DNA from: Faecalibacterium sp. I3-3-89
Lineage (GTDB): Bacteria; Bacillota; Clostridia; Oscillospirales; Ruminococcaceae
Assembly: GCF_023347275.1 (NCBI RefSeq)
Contig: NZ_CP094468.1
Location: 2,294,001 to 2,358,000, forward strand
Reading direction: 5' to 3'
DNA: 64,000 nt
Shown here piece after piece: positions 53,730 to 62,091 of the stretch. Both the position numbers and the translations under genes were made by a program. Under the pieces are notes generated by a model. It worked only from the letters and a program-made list of their open reading frames with translations, made no database searches and was not told where the DNA came from. Positions within the stretch are counted from its first letter, which is position 1. Every line of letters starts with the position of its first letter.

Positions 53730-54293
53730 TTAATGGCACCGCGTGCCCGGCAGAGGGAACTGCGCGGCCCGGACTTCCTGCGAGGGCTTCTGCATATGCT
53801 GATGCATCCCGCCCCGCTCGAGGGCGGTGACGCCGGTGCGGCACTGCTCGAGGATCTGGTAGTCGGCCATGAGCTTCAGGAAGGCGTCGATCTTCTCGGG
53901 GCGGCCCGTCAGCTCAAAGACCATGCTGTCCGGCGACAGGTCGATGATCTTTGCTTTATAGATACCGGCGATCTCCCGCAGCTCGGCGCGGTTGGTGACG
54001 TTCGCCACGACCTTGAGCAGGAGCAGCTCCCGCTCGAGGGCGGTGGACTCGTTGAGCACGAAGACCTGACGAGTGACTTCCAGCCGCTCGGTCTGGAGGA
54101 TGAGCTGCTGCAGCTCCTTCTCCGTGCCCGAGACGGATACGGTGATGCGGCTGACCGTGGGGTCGTTGGTGGCCGAGACGGTCAGACTGTCGATGTTGAA
54201 GCCTCTGCGGCAGAACAGGCTGGACACCCGGGCCAGAACGCCGCTCTGGTTGTCCACCAGCAGGCTGATGACCCTGCGCTGATTGGATTCCAT
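53730..54293 (-). CDS. ilvN: Acetolactate synthase regulatory subunit
   Basis: 187 residues. N-terminal ACT domain (VISLLVDNQSGVLARVSSLFCRRGFNIDSL) binding valine for feedback, and the C-terminal ALS_ss domain (KAKIIDLSPDSMVFELTG). The last 20 residues run to the edge of repeat R6. It follows ilvB by 15 bp. Confidence 0.95.
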   Translation of the reverse strand: MESNQRRVISLLVDNQSGVLARVSSLFCRRGFNIDSLTVSATNDPTVSRITVSVSGTEKELQQLILQTERLEVTRQVFVLNESTALERELLLLKVVANVTNRAELREIAGIYKAKIIDLSPDSMVFELTGRPEKIDAFLKLMADYQILEQCRTGVTALERGGMHQHMQKPSQEVRAAQFPLPGTRCH

Positions 54294-54308
54294 GTCGCTG
54301 TGTCCTCC

Positions 54309-55973
54309 TTATTTCATGATGATGTCGTTGATGTCGCCGCCGCCGGGGATCATGGGCAGGACTTTTTCGTCCTTGTCGATCATGCACTCGATCCATGTCG
54401 GCCCCTTCTGCTTGAGGGCGTCGGCGAAAGCCTCCTGAAACTGGGCGAGGTTCTCGCAGTGGTAGCCCTTGAGGCCGAAGCCCTCGGCCAGCTTGACGAA
54501 GTTGGTCTTGCGGTGGGGGTCGGTCTGGGAAAAGCGCTTACCGTAGAAAGCGGTCTGCCACTGGCGCACCATGCCAAGCACCTGATTGTTGAAAATGACG
54601 GTGATGATGGGCAGCTCGTAGCTGACGGCGGTGCAAGCCTCGTTGAGGTTCATATGGAAGGAGCCGTCGCCGGTGAACATGACCACCCGCTGGTCACGGC
54701 CCAGTGCCATCTGTGCGCCGATGGCCGCACCGTAGCCGAAGCCCATGGTGCCCAGACCGCCGCTGGTGATGAAGCCGCGGCTCTTGGTGTGGCGGATGTA
54801 CTGCGCTGCCCACATCTGGTGCTGGCCCACGTCGGTGACGTAGACGGCCTCGGGGCCGCACTGGTTGCAGACCTCGCCGATGACCTGATGGGGCATCAGT
54901 CGGGAAGCGTCGGACACCGGGTGGTAATCCTGCGCCTGCCACTCGTGGATCATCTTCATCCAGTCGGGGTGCTTTTTCTCTTCCACCAGCGGCAGCATGG
55001 CGTTCAGCACATAGGCGGCATCGCCCACGATGGACAGGTCCACGTCCACGTTTTTGCCAAGCTCGCTGGCGTCGATGTCGATCTGGATGATGGTCGCATT
55101 CTTGGCGAAGGTCTTGGGGTTCAGGGCCACACGGTCCGAGAAGCGGGTGCCCACCGCGATGAGGACGTCACAGTCTGCCACGGCCCGGTTCGAGGTGTAG
55201 CAGCCGTGCATACCCACCATGCCGATGTTCATCGGGTCGCCGTAGGGCACGACGCCTGCGGCCATCAGGGTATGGGTGGCGGGGATCTCCGCTTTTTTCA
55301 GCAGATCCCGCAGGGGCTGGCAGCTGGCCGCCGAGCGGACGCCGCCGCCGAAGTAGACCAGAGGCCGCTGGGCACCGTTGATGATGTCTGCCGCCCACTT
55401 GACCTGCTGCTCGTCGAATGTGACCACCGTGCGGATGGGTTCGGGCTTTTTCGGGGTAAACTCGCACACCGCAGCGGTGATGTCCTTCGGGATGTCCACC
55501 AGCACCGGGCCTTTGCGGCCGCTCTGAGCGATGCGGAAGGCCGCGCGCATGGTGTCTGCGAGGTCTTCGACCCGGCGCACCGTGAAGTTGTGCTTGGTGA
55601 TGGGCATCGTAATGCCCTCGATATAGGCCTCCTGAAAGCTGTCACTGCCCAGACCATCCGTGGTCACGTTGCCGGTGAAGGCTACCATCGGCACCGAGTC
55701 CATGTAAGCGGTGGCGATGCCGGTGACGAGGTTCGTTGCGCCCGGGCCGCTGGTGGCCAGCACCACGCCGGTGCGGCCCGTTGCGCGGGCGTAGCCGTCC
55801 GCCGCGTGGGACGCGCCCTGCTCGTGGGCCGTCAGCACATGGGTGATGCGGTCGGTATTTCTGTACAGCTCGTCGTAGAGGTTCAGCACTGCGCCGCCGG
55901 GGTAGCCGAAGATGGTGTCCACCCCCTGCTCACAGAGCACCTCCACAAAGATTTGAGAACCGTTCAACTGCAT
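54309..55973 (-). CDS. ilvB: Acetolactate synthase catalytic subunit
   Basis: 554-residue thiamine diphosphate enzyme joining pyruvate to pyruvate or 2-oxobutyrate. Motifs: TIFGYPGGAVLNLYDEL, TSGPGATNLVTGIA with the catalytic Glu in LTAHEQGASHAADGYAR, and ThDP-binding GDGSFHMNLNEACTAVSYELP. ATG 55973 has AGGAG upstream, and translation from further upstream would enter the T-box leader. First gene of the operon. Confidence 0.96.
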   Translation of the reverse strand: MQLNGSQIFVEVLCEQGVDTIFGYPGGAVLNLYDELYRNTDRITHVLTAHEQGASHAADGYARATGRTGVVLATSGPGATNLVTGIATAYMDSVPMVAFTGNVTTDGLGSDSFQEAYIEGITMPITKHNFTVRRVEDLADTMRAAFRIAQSGRKGPVLVDIPKDITAAVCEFTPKKPEPIRTVVTFDEQQVKWAADIINGAQRPLVYFGGGVRSAASCQPLRDLLKKAEIPATHTLMAAGVVPYGDPMNIGMVGMHGCYTSNRAVADCDVLIAVGTRFSDRVALNPKTFAKNATIIQIDIDASELGKNVDVDLSIVGDAAYVLNAMLPLVEEKKHPDWMKMIHEWQAQDYHPVSDASRLMPHQVIGEVCNQCGPEAVYVTDVGQHQMWAAQYIRHTKSRGFITSGGLGTMGFGYGAAIGAQMALGRDQRVVMFTGDGSFHMNLNEACTAVSYELPIITVIFNNQVLGMVRQWQTAFYGKRFSQTDPHRKTNFVKLAEGFGLKGYHCENLAQFQEAFADALKQKGPTWIECMIDKDEKVLPMIPGGGDINDIIMK

Positions 55974-56034
55974 GGTGAGTTTCTCCTGTTCCGTTCCAAT
56001 TTCCACTTTACACACTTTTTTCCCAACACGCTCA

Positions 56035-56110
56035 GAAGCTGTTTCCGTGAGCAGGGTGCGCCGGACGACGAGGGAGCTTGCCCGTGCAGCGCTTAGAGGA
56101 AAACGGCTTC
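56035..56110. repeat. Palindromic element GAAGCTGTTTCC... (copy 2)
   Basis: GAAGCTGTTTCCGTGAGC pairs with GCTTAGAGGAAAACGGCTTC around a longer interior. Same outer arms as 28076-28121. It lies in the ilvB leader after the T-box terminator. Confidence 0.6.
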
Positions 56111-56129
56111 TCCGGGGGCAGCACCTGAT

Positions 56130-56415
56130 AAATAAAAGGTCTCTGTCCCCTTATCCAAGAGACAAAGACCCGGAATGAATCCAAAAGCTCTCTGCGGTAC
56201 CACTCTCGTTGACGCAACTGCGCCCTCTCACGGACTTCCATCAAAGCCCTGCACGCTAACGGCTGCCACCGGCGCTGCTTAGCAGACGTCCCATAAATCG
56301 TCCTTCAGCAGGCTGCTCCGGGAGGATTTCGCGCATGGTCTGCCTGCTGCCTTGCATCCCCCGGCAGCTCTCTGAAAAGCAGGTATCCTGCGTTACTTTT
56401 TCCCATCTGTGCATT
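56130..56415 (-). promoter_or_regulatory. T-box leader of the ilvBNCD operon, apparent Ile specifier
   Basis: On the minus strand the T-box sequence AGAGTGGTACCGC lies at 56193-56206 and stem I between about 56310 and 56400, with AGAGAGCTGCC and a GGATGCAAGGCAGC apical part. The specifier bulge reads CGCGAAATCC, where ATC at 56325-56327 would pair with tRNA-Ile(GAU). A terminator GGTCT-TGTC/GACA-AGACC with TTTTATTT lies at 56131-56170. Uncharged tRNA should favour the antiterminator and switch on synthesis. Confidence 0.93.
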
Positions 56416-56425
56416 TGTTGGGTCA

Positions 56426-56453
56426 ATTATACTATAAATCGGGCCGTTGTCAA
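56426..56453 (-). promoter_or_regulatory. Consensus promoter of the T-box/ilv operon
   Basis: TTGACA, 16 bp, TATAAT on the minus strand, both boxes perfect. The leader from here to ilvB is about 450 nt. Confidence 0.9.
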
Positions 56454-56583
56454 TCGACGATTTGTAACGTGAATCACGGCAAAGATGAAGATAATTAAAC
56501 ACCATCTTGCGCAGGAACTTACATCGCTGTATACTTTGGGAGTACTCGCTTAATTTTCAGGCTGCGGCCCGCACGCGAGCAAA

Positions 56584-56771
56584 AGCCTCTCCCCTTGGGA
56601 GAGGTGTCACCAAAGGTGACGGAGAGGGCAAGGTCGCTCGCCGAGAGGCATAGACGCAGCGATAGCATCGCTCTGACAAAAGCCGCTTTCGATCGCTGTG
56701 CAGCGGCTCTATCGTGCAAAGCCTGCCCTCTCAGGCGCTCCCGCGCCAGCTCTCCCAAAGGGAGAGCCTTG
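56584..56771. repeat. Two CTCTCC half-repeats R7 flanking a 90-bp interior
   Basis: 56584-56632 is a right half (AGCCTCTCCCCTT ... GTGACGGAGAGGGCAAG) and 56722-56770 a left half (GCCCTCTCAGGCGCTCC ... AAAGGGAGAGCCTTGCC), in inside-out order. The stretch between contains CGATAGCATCG and GATCGCTG/CAGCGG hairpins. The gap from 56454 to 56810 has no other gene. Confidence 0.75.
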
Positions 56772-56810
56772 CCACATTTCAAGAGACTGTATAACAAAAG
56801 AGGATACATT

Positions 56811-58016
56811 ATGAATCTTAACGAATGGAACGCCCGTCTCCACGGGCTGGTCATCTTCCGCGCACTGCTGGACGATGACGTCATCGCAAAGCTCGTAGAC
56901 CTCACCGACCGGATGGCGGCAGCCCCCCGGAGCACAGGGGCAGTATGCGGTGCTGCAGCCTCCTTTGAATCCGCCCTCTTCGAGCACACCACCAACTTCG
57001 GCGAATATCTCTCCGCCGCCGTCCTCGAAGCCGAAACGGTCTGCGTCCGGCAGGCAGCGGTGAGCAAGGTGCCGCCCGTCCTTCAGAAGGCGCTGGACGG
57101 TGAGCTGGACTTTTTGCAGCGGCTGTGCGGCCTGACGCTGGACGGTCTGCTGGAAGCTGCCGACGCCGCCGACCCGCTGCCCTTCCTGCCCCGGTGGGAG
57201 ACGAAGGACATCGACCTCCGCGCCGCCTATGCCCAGCGGATGAGCGAGGTAGGCAAAAAGGGCTATGGGATGTTCGCCAAGCACCACGTCTTTACCGTTG
57301 AGAACGGACAACTGGTGCCGGTGCGCTACCCCGACCCCCAGCGCCTCGACGAGCTGCCGGGCTATGAGCAGGAGCGGGAGAAGGTCATCGCCAACACCCG
57401 CGCCCTGTTGGCCGGAATGCCCGCCAACAATGTGCTGCTCTACGGCGATGCCGGTACCGGAAAGTCCAGCACCGTCAAGGCCATCGCCAACGAGTTTGCC
57501 GCCGACGGCCTGCGGCTGGTGGAGGTCAAGAAGAATCAGCTCTACCAGATCCCCGACCTGATGGACAAGCTGGCCGCGAACCCGCTGAAGTTCGTCCTCT
57601 TCATCGACGACCTGAGCTTCACGGCCAACGACGATAACTTCGCGGCCCTGAAAGCCATCCTCGAGGGCAGCGTAGGCGGACGGGCCAAGAACATCGCCGT
57701 CTACGCCACCTCCAACCGCCGCCACCTCATCAAGGAGACGCTCTCTGACCGCTCGGGTGACGACATCCACGAGGCCGACACCCGTCAGGAGCTGATGAGC
57801 CTCTCGGCCCGCTTCGGCCTCACCGTCACCTTCCAGCGGCCCGAAAAAGCCCGCTTCGAAGTCATCCTCACCGAGCTGGCCAAGCAGCACGGCATCGAGA
57901 TGCCCCACGACCAGCTGCTGACCAAGGCCGAGGCCTTTGCTATCCGGGCCGGAGGCCGCAGCCCCCGCGTCGCCAAGCAGTTCATCGAGCAGTGCGCCGC
58001 CGGTGTGCAGAAATAA
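56811..58016 (+). CDS. DUF815-type AAA ATPase
   Basis: 401 residues. The C-terminal 250 residues form a P-loop ATPase of the DUF815 group: NVLLYGDAGTGKSSTVKAIA (Walker A), KFVLFIDDLSFTANDDNFAALK (Walker B and the motif after it, here separated), SNRRHLIKE and the late PRVAKQFIEQC. The N-terminal 170 residues are helical and specific to the subgroup. The cellular role of the family is not established to my knowledge. ATG 56811 has AGAGGA; the frame upstream crosses repeat R7 and is rejected. Confidence 0.9.
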   Translation: MNLNEWNARLHGLVIFRALLDDDVIAKLVDLTDRMAAAPRSTGAVCGAAASFESALFEHTTNFGEYLSAAVLEAETVCVRQAAVSKVPPVLQKALDGELDFLQRLCGLTLDGLLEAADAADPLPFLPRWETKDIDLRAAYAQRMSEVGKKGYGMFAKHHVFTVENGQLVPVRYPDPQRLDELPGYEQEREKVIANTRALLAGMPANNVLLYGDAGTGKSSTVKAIANEFAADGLRLVEVKKNQLYQIPDLMDKLAANPLKFVLFIDDLSFTANDDNFAALKAILEGSVGGRAKNIAVYATSNRRHLIKETLSDRSGDDIHEADTRQELMSLSARFGLTVTFQRPEKARFEVILTELAKQHGIEMPHDQLLTKAEAFAIRAGGRSPRVAKQFIEQCAAGVQK

Positions 58017-58031
58017 AGCTGCTGTCCTCTC

Positions 58032-58790
58032 TCAAATTTTGGAGAGTTCATTCATGGAATCCCTCTGGACGCACTCCCTGTACAGCTTTCGGAGCACGCC
58101 CTCCGCATTTTGGAGGAAGTCGGCGGTCTCGTACTGCGCGAAGACCCATCCCTTGTCCGAAACAAGGATCTTTCCTCCCTCGAAGCGCACCGCGAAATCC
58201 CGGAACGCAAAGCCAAGGTCGTTGTCCGCCTCGTTGATGGAGGTGTCGGCGAGCGCTTGTCTCAGGTTCAGACAGAGCCGGTATTCCTCTTGCGAGCGAA
58301 GCCAGAGTTCCGGCGTTTCTGCACTGTGTTCCAGCTGGAACCGACTGGTGAGGCCTTTTACAAAGCAGCTCTCCCGTGCCGCAATGGGCCGGTTCAGCCG
58401 CTTCCATTCCCGGATCTCAAAGCGATAATAAAGGTTCTGCTCTGTCCCCTTCCGTGCCCGAAGCTCCGTGATGTCGCCCCGGCAGACCGGGCTGCACTTC
58501 GTGACCTCGCCGTAGTACTGGACGCCTGCCTGTGGGCCGAATACATATTGGGACTGGTAAAGGGCGACAATGCGGACCGAAAAGGCTTCGTCTCCCAGCT
58601 GCTCCGCCGGGATATAATAGAACCGGTGCCTCCGGCATATATCCAGCTGCTGCGGGCTGCGCACCGTCCCGACCAGCACATCCCGCACCGCCCAGTCCAC
58701 CGCGTTCAGCTTTGCTTCCAGTCGCTCCGAATGTAGGTCCATCCGCTGCCGCCTCCTCTCGTGAGCGCTCTTATCAAGCAGCGCCCACAT
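58032..58790 (-). CDS. Unknown protein, 252 residues
   Basis: Convergent with the ATPase gene, 15 bp apart. No signal peptide or membrane helix. The middle part reads RRHRFYYIPAEQL, VRIVALYQSQYVFG, VQYYGEV and YYRFEIREWKRLNRPI; this string of aromatic-strand motifs reminds me of a PUA/EVE-like domain present ahead of predicted nucleases, but I cannot confirm it. The C-terminal 60 residues (DLGFAFRDFAVRFEGGKILVSDKGW) look like a small alpha/beta unit, possibly the remnant of a nuclease fold. GAGGGGATG precedes ATG 58790. Defence or nucleic-acid binding is a guess. Confidence 0.7.
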   Translation of the reverse strand: MWALLDKSAHERRRQRMDLHSERLEAKLNAVDWAVRDVLVGTVRSPQQLDICRRHRFYYIPAEQLGDEAFSVRIVALYQSQYVFGPQAGVQYYGEVTKCSPVCRGDITELRARKGTEQNLYYRFEIREWKRLNRPIAARESCFVKGLTSRFQLEHSAETPELWLRSQEEYRLCLNLRQALADTSINEADNDLGFAFRDFAVRFEGGKILVSDKGWVFAQYETADFLQNAEGVLRKLYRECVQRDSMNELSKI

Positions 58791-58813
58791 CCGACATCCC
58801 CTCGATTTGTTCC

Positions 58814-58822
58814 ATTATAGCA
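58814..58822 (-). promoter_or_regulatory. Extended -10 promoter of the unknown protein
   Basis: TGCTATAAT on the minus strand, 24 bp before the start; no good -35 is visible, as allowed with an extended -10. Confidence 0.6.
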
Positions 58823-58900
58823 TATCCTCCCTCTCCTTTTGGAGGATTCCATACCCGCAGTTCAATTTTATCACCCTGCACAAAATTCCGCGATAAAATT

Positions 58901-60505
58901 TTACGTCTTCACTCTTTCAGGGCAGCACCGTCTGACCTTAACAAAAAACGCAGCGGCATTCCATTCCATGCCGCTGCGTTTTCCATTCAAGAAATTCTGA
59001 TAAATAAAAAATCCGCTGTCGAATGACAACGGATCTTTAAGTGGAGCATTGTCCACAGCACTCGAACCTAACACCTCTTCACGGGAGATGGTTTTGGAAT
59101 CATCCGTGAAGTTGAAATTGAGCACGACCCGGTCGTCAAAGACGTAGACCGAGTTGACAAAGGTATCAATGATCTGCCGCTGGTGTTCCATGTCTCTCAT
59201 GTCACCCTTGCGGAATTTTTCAAACCAGAACCGCATCCATTCGCGGGTCAGGACGGGCTTTTTCAGCTCTTCTTCCAGAATGCTGGTGTTCAGGGCTTCT
59301 TTCCGGGCTTCCAATTCGTCCAGCCGCTGCTTGGTGGTCGGGGTCAGGATGCCCTGTTCAATGGCTTCCAGAAGATTTGCCAGCCGCTTCTCTGTATCCC
59401 GGAGCTGGTCTTTCAGAACGGGCAGGCGGGTGTTCTCCTGCTGCTGGGCTTCCATAATCAAATCTATCAGCTGTTCGATGATTTCATCGCTGAAAATCAC
59501 CTTAATAGCAGTTTCCACCACGAACCGTTCCAGAGGCTCTTTGCGGATGGCTTTCAGGTCGCAGTGCGCCTTGCCGTGGCGTTTGGCGTTGCCGCACTTG
59601 TAGTAATAGTAGGTGTTTCCCATGTGGCTGGTGCCGCTTTCGCCGCCCATCAGGGTGCCGCACTTGCCGCAGAACAGCTTAGTGGTCAGCAGATAGCTCA
59701 CATCCTCTTTTGCAGGCCGACCATGGGCGATCCTGTTTTGCTCGAAACGCTGCTGCACCCGGTCGAACAAGTCCTGATCAACAATAGCCGGAATGCCGCC
59801 CGGCGTCACAATGTCCTTGTAGCGGTATTCGCCGATGTAGCGGCGGTTGCGGAAGATCTGGAAGAAGCTGTTCTTTACGAACGGTTTCCCGGTGCGGGTA
59901 CGCAGGCCGCGCTCGTTCAGGGATGCGGCAATCTTCTCAGCCGGTTCGCCGTCGGCGTACCGGCTGAAGATCTCCTGCACAATAGGAGCCGTTTCCGGGT
60001 CGATATGGTACAGCCTGTCCTCCTTGCCAATGGTGAAGCCCAGCGGCACCACACCGCCGTTGTACTTGCACTGGAGGGCGTTTTCGCGCTCACCGCGCGC
60101 TACCTTCAGGGCGAGTTCGGCGGAATAGTATTCCGCCATGCCAATAAGCATACTCTCCACCATAATGCCTTCAGGCCCCTGCGAAATGGGTTCCATGGCA
60201 GACACCAGATGGACACTGTTCTTTTCCAGCTGGTACTTGTAGTTCACGGCATCGAACCGATTCCGGGCAAAGCGGTCAAGTTTCCAGACCAGAACCACAT
60301 CGAAAATTTTCTTTGCGCTGTCCTTTATCATCCGCTGGAAGTCCGGGCGGTCATCCGTTTTGGCAGAGTAGGCACGGTCAATGTAAGTGCCGACCACAGT
60401 GATGCCGTTCTTCTCGGCGTAATCCTTGCAGTCGCGCAGCTGTCCCTCAATGGACGCTTCACGCTGGCTGTCGGATGAATAGCGGGCGTAGATCACGGCG
60501 GTCAT
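58901..60505 (-). CDS. Large serine recombinase, intact
   Basis: 534 residues. Resolvase domain (TAVIYARYSSDSQREAS with nucleophile Ser10/11; VLVWKLDRFARNRFDA), recombinase domain (GFTIGKEDRLYHIDPETAPIVQ ... NRRYIGEYRYKDIV), zinc ribbon (FCGKCGTLMGG ... YYKCGNAKRHGKAHC) and a long coiled coil (about residues 360-450) followed by the C-terminal arm. This is the enzyme class that integrates and excises transposons and phages at short att sites. AAGGAGG precedes ATG 60505; a longer frame upstream is non-coding. It has no visible cargo on either side. Confidence 0.95.
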   Translation of the reverse strand: MTAVIYARYSSDSQREASIEGQLRDCKDYAEKNGITVVGTYIDRAYSAKTDDRPDFQRMIKDSAKKIFDVVLVWKLDRFARNRFDAVNYKYQLEKNSVHLVSAMEPISQGPEGIMVESMLIGMAEYYSAELALKVARGERENALQCKYNGGVVPLGFTIGKEDRLYHIDPETAPIVQEIFSRYADGEPAEKIAASLNERGLRTRTGKPFVKNSFFQIFRNRRYIGEYRYKDIVTPGGIPAIVDQDLFDRVQQRFEQNRIAHGRPAKEDVSYLLTTKLFCGKCGTLMGGESGTSHMGNTYYYYKCGNAKRHGKAHCDLKAIRKEPLERFVVETAIKVIFSDEIIEQLIDLIMEAQQQENTRLPVLKDQLRDTEKRLANLLEAIEQGILTPTTKQRLDELEARKEALNTSILEEELKKPVLTREWMRFWFEKFRKGDMRDMEHQRQIIDTFVNSVYVFDDRVVLNFNFTDDSKTISREEVLGSSAVDNAPLKDPLSFDSGFFIYQNFLNGKRSGMEWNAAAFFVKVRRCCPERVKT

Positions 60506-60541
60506 GGTTGCACCTCCTTGGCGTGTATTCGACTTGCCTTT

Positions 60542-60570
60542 ATAGTATCGGGTCAAGCGCAGCTTGTCAA
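60542..60570 (-). promoter_or_regulatory. Recombinase promoter
   Basis: TTGACA, 17 bp, TACTAT on the minus strand, 37 bp before the start. The remaining gap to 60752 holds no recognisable gene. Confidence 0.6.
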
Positions 60571-60752
60571 CAATCTGCGAGCAGATTGAAATGTGAAAAT
60601 TGCGAAACGCAGCGAAAAAGGTGAGAGCAAGAATCGTCCCGTGGCCACAAATTTTCAATTCTCGAAAATTCTTGCCCCTTTGGGACAGCTTCTTGTTGGG
60701 GCGTGCCTGCCCCAAACCCTGCTAGGAACGAGTACAGCAAACTGGAATTGAT

Positions 60753-61187
60753 TTACTTTGTTTGTAAATCTTCCAGAAAGAAAATTCCCTCTGTTAGGTT
60801 GACAAACATTTCCTTGTCCTTGATTACATGAATTTTATTGTTCCACCAGACAGTAGTGTTATTAGCGGAGATTGTTTTGCTTGTTCCATCCTTGAGAAAA
60901 TAAGTAATTGTAATAGCGGGTTCTTCTTCGCTATTCACTTCCCCAAATAAATCATATTTCAGAAATCCCGTTAGCTTTAAGGCTAACTCAATGTCCTCAC
61001 TGCTCGAAATTTCTTTAACATCATCCGTGACACTCGGATACGTGATATTTACAGACTGAATATCATTTATGCGGGGCAATCCCCAAAGATACATACCATT
61101 CGTAAATATGTTGATCCCAACAATCAAAACAGTCATAACTATCACTTCTATCAAAAATCGAATAAGACCTTTGAAAATCTTGTTCAC
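60753..61187 (-). CDS. AT-rich orphan membrane-anchored protein
   Basis: About 144 residues from a GTG at 61187 eight bases after GGAGG; a TTG three bases earlier could also serve. One hydrophobic helix (IEVIVMTVLIVGINIF) near residue 15-35, then an extracytoplasmic part with ITYPSVTDDVKEISSSEDIELAL and ITITYFLKDGTSKTI. Base composition is clearly more AT-rich than its neighbours, with AAT, ATT and AAA codons that are rare elsewhere, so it is probably acquired. It lies behind the recombinase. I do not recognise it with certainty; small DUF5301-type proteins are a possible match. Confidence 0.75.
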   Translation of the reverse strand: MNKIFKGLIRFLIEVIVMTVLIVGINIFTNGMYLWGLPRINDIQSVNITYPSVTDDVKEISSSEDIELALKLTGFLKYDLFGEVNSEEEPAITITYFLKDGTSKTISANNTTVWWNNKIHVIKDKEMFVNLTEGIFFLEDLQTK

Positions 61188-61308
61188 CAACTTATCCTCC
61201 AATCTCGATTTCTCCTACTCCCTCAATTCCGATTTGTTGAACTAAGCCGAGTATATCATACTCTCCAATGAAAGAACACCCCGATATAGTGAAATTTTGC
61301 CGTTTTCC

Positions 61309-61435
61309 TGCGTACGTGCGTACACACTCCACAGGAATTCTAAGGGGCCTGCCCCTTAGCACACGGACTTTGGAACAAAGTCTAGTGTGTTACACATTGT
61401 CAGAGGTGTACAGGCTCCCGGTACGCACGTACGCA
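61309..61435. repeat. Non-coding palindromic block with 15-bp inverted arms
   Basis: TGCGTACGTGCGTAC (61309-61323) and its exact complement (61421-61435) enclose two further hairpins: CTAAGGGGC/GCCCCTTAG (61340-61359) and CACAC-G-GACTTTG/CAAAGTC-TA-GTGTG (61360-61389). A further palindrome ATCAAGTTCGC/GCGAACTTGAT lies at 61470-61496. No frame is open. It could be a structured RNA or the end of a mobile element. The 696-bp gap to 61883 otherwise holds the tRNA, its signals and a short promoter. Confidence 0.6.
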
Positions 61436-61510
61436 ACGATTACCCCCAAACGCGCCATATAGGGGGATGATCAAGTTCGCACAAAGCGAACTTGATTCCG
61501 CAAAGCAAAA

Positions 61511-61543
61511 GGCAGGATACCATCGTAATGATGATACCCTGCC
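61511..61543 (-). terminator. Terminator of tRNA-Val
   Basis: On the minus strand GGCAGGGTATCATC pairs over 14 positions (two G-U) with GATGGTATCCTGCC, then TTTTG. Confidence 0.75.
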
Positions 61544-61648
61544 CTTGCTCGTTTACCGCTCCGCGTACGCTCGCCGCAGAACCTCTTGTAAACAAAAAAC
61601 GTACCCAAACCCTTTCTCGTAAAGAATCGGGTTCGAGTACGAACTGTA

Positions 61649-61725
61649 TGGTGGAGAATTAGGGACTCGAACCCCAGACCCCCTGCGTGTGATGCAGGTG
61701 CTCTAACCAGCTGAGCTAATCCTCC
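61649..61725 (-). tRNA. tRNA-Val (anticodon CAC)
   Basis: 77 nt including encoded CCA. Acceptor GGAGGAT/ATTCTCC with one G-U pair, D arm AGCTCAGCTGGTTAGAGC, anticodon stem CCTGC/GCAGG around loop ATCACAC, and T arm GGGGTTCGAGTCCC. The anticodon CAC reads GUG (valine). It is a possible integration target, with the palindromic block and recombinase downstream. Confidence 0.95.
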
Positions 61726-61741
61726 GAATCGGAACACGCTT

Positions 61742-61770
61742 ATTATATCACTGCACAGGCCCAAATGCAA
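61742..61770 (-). promoter_or_regulatory. tRNA-Val promoter
   Basis: TTGCAT, 17 bp, TATAAT on the minus strand, 17 bp before the mature 5' end. Confidence 0.8.
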
Positions 61771-61820
61771 GCCCCAATTTTCGATTTTTGCAAAAAGTTT
61801 GGAGCAACAGTGCTTTTCGA

Positions 61821-61849
61821 TTGCTCTTCGGCGTCAAATGGTGTATACT
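61821..61849 (+). promoter_or_regulatory. Promoter of the Cys-rich small membrane protein
   Basis: TTGCTC, 17 bp, TATACT, 35 bp before the start codon. Confidence 0.7.
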
Positions 61850-61883
61850 GGGGCTGGAATTCTTTCGAAAGAGAGGTCTTTTT

Positions 61884-62045
61884 ATGATCACTGTACGCGG
61901 TATCATCACCTTGCTGGTACTGGCGGTCCTGTTCGCACTGGCCGTAGTTTGGGTATCCAAGCAAGGCGGCTGGAAGGGCGAGGGCTGCGGCGGCAACTGT
62001 GCCTCCTGCCACCAGCACTGCGACACCCCTGAAAAGAAACACTGA
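61884..62045 (+). CDS. Small Cys-rich single-pass membrane protein (FeoB-associated type)
   Basis: 53 residues from ATG 61884 with AGAGAGG upstream. A membrane helix (GIITLLVLAVLFALAVVWV) is followed by a tail GCGGNCASCHQHC with four cysteines and ending in Lys/His. This is the layout of the FeoB-associated Cys-rich family, which in other Firmicutes lies beside ferrous iron importers; no feo gene is near here. Metal binding at the membrane is likely. Confidence 0.75.
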   Translation: MITVRGIITLLVLAVLFALAVVWVSKQGGWKGEGCGGNCASCHQHCDTPEKKH

Positions 62046-62052
62046 GCACACG

Positions 62053-62087
62053 AATGCCCTCCGGCCGCTCTGGCCGGAGGGCATTTT
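62053..62087. terminator. Bidirectional terminator
   Basis: ATGCCCTCCGGCC/GGCCGGAGGGCAT perfect 13-bp stem then TTTTTG, between converging small genes. Confidence 0.9.
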
Positions 62088-62091
62088 TGCG

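Noticed and set aside
53676..56096. An 806-codon plus-strand frame opposite ilvN and ilvB
   Set aside because: Shadow of conserved ilv genes; it also runs through repeat R6 and into the ilvB leader.
61309..61435. CRISPR array
   Set aside because: Repeats are inverted and not regularly spaced; no direct repeat-spacer pattern occurs anywhere in the window.
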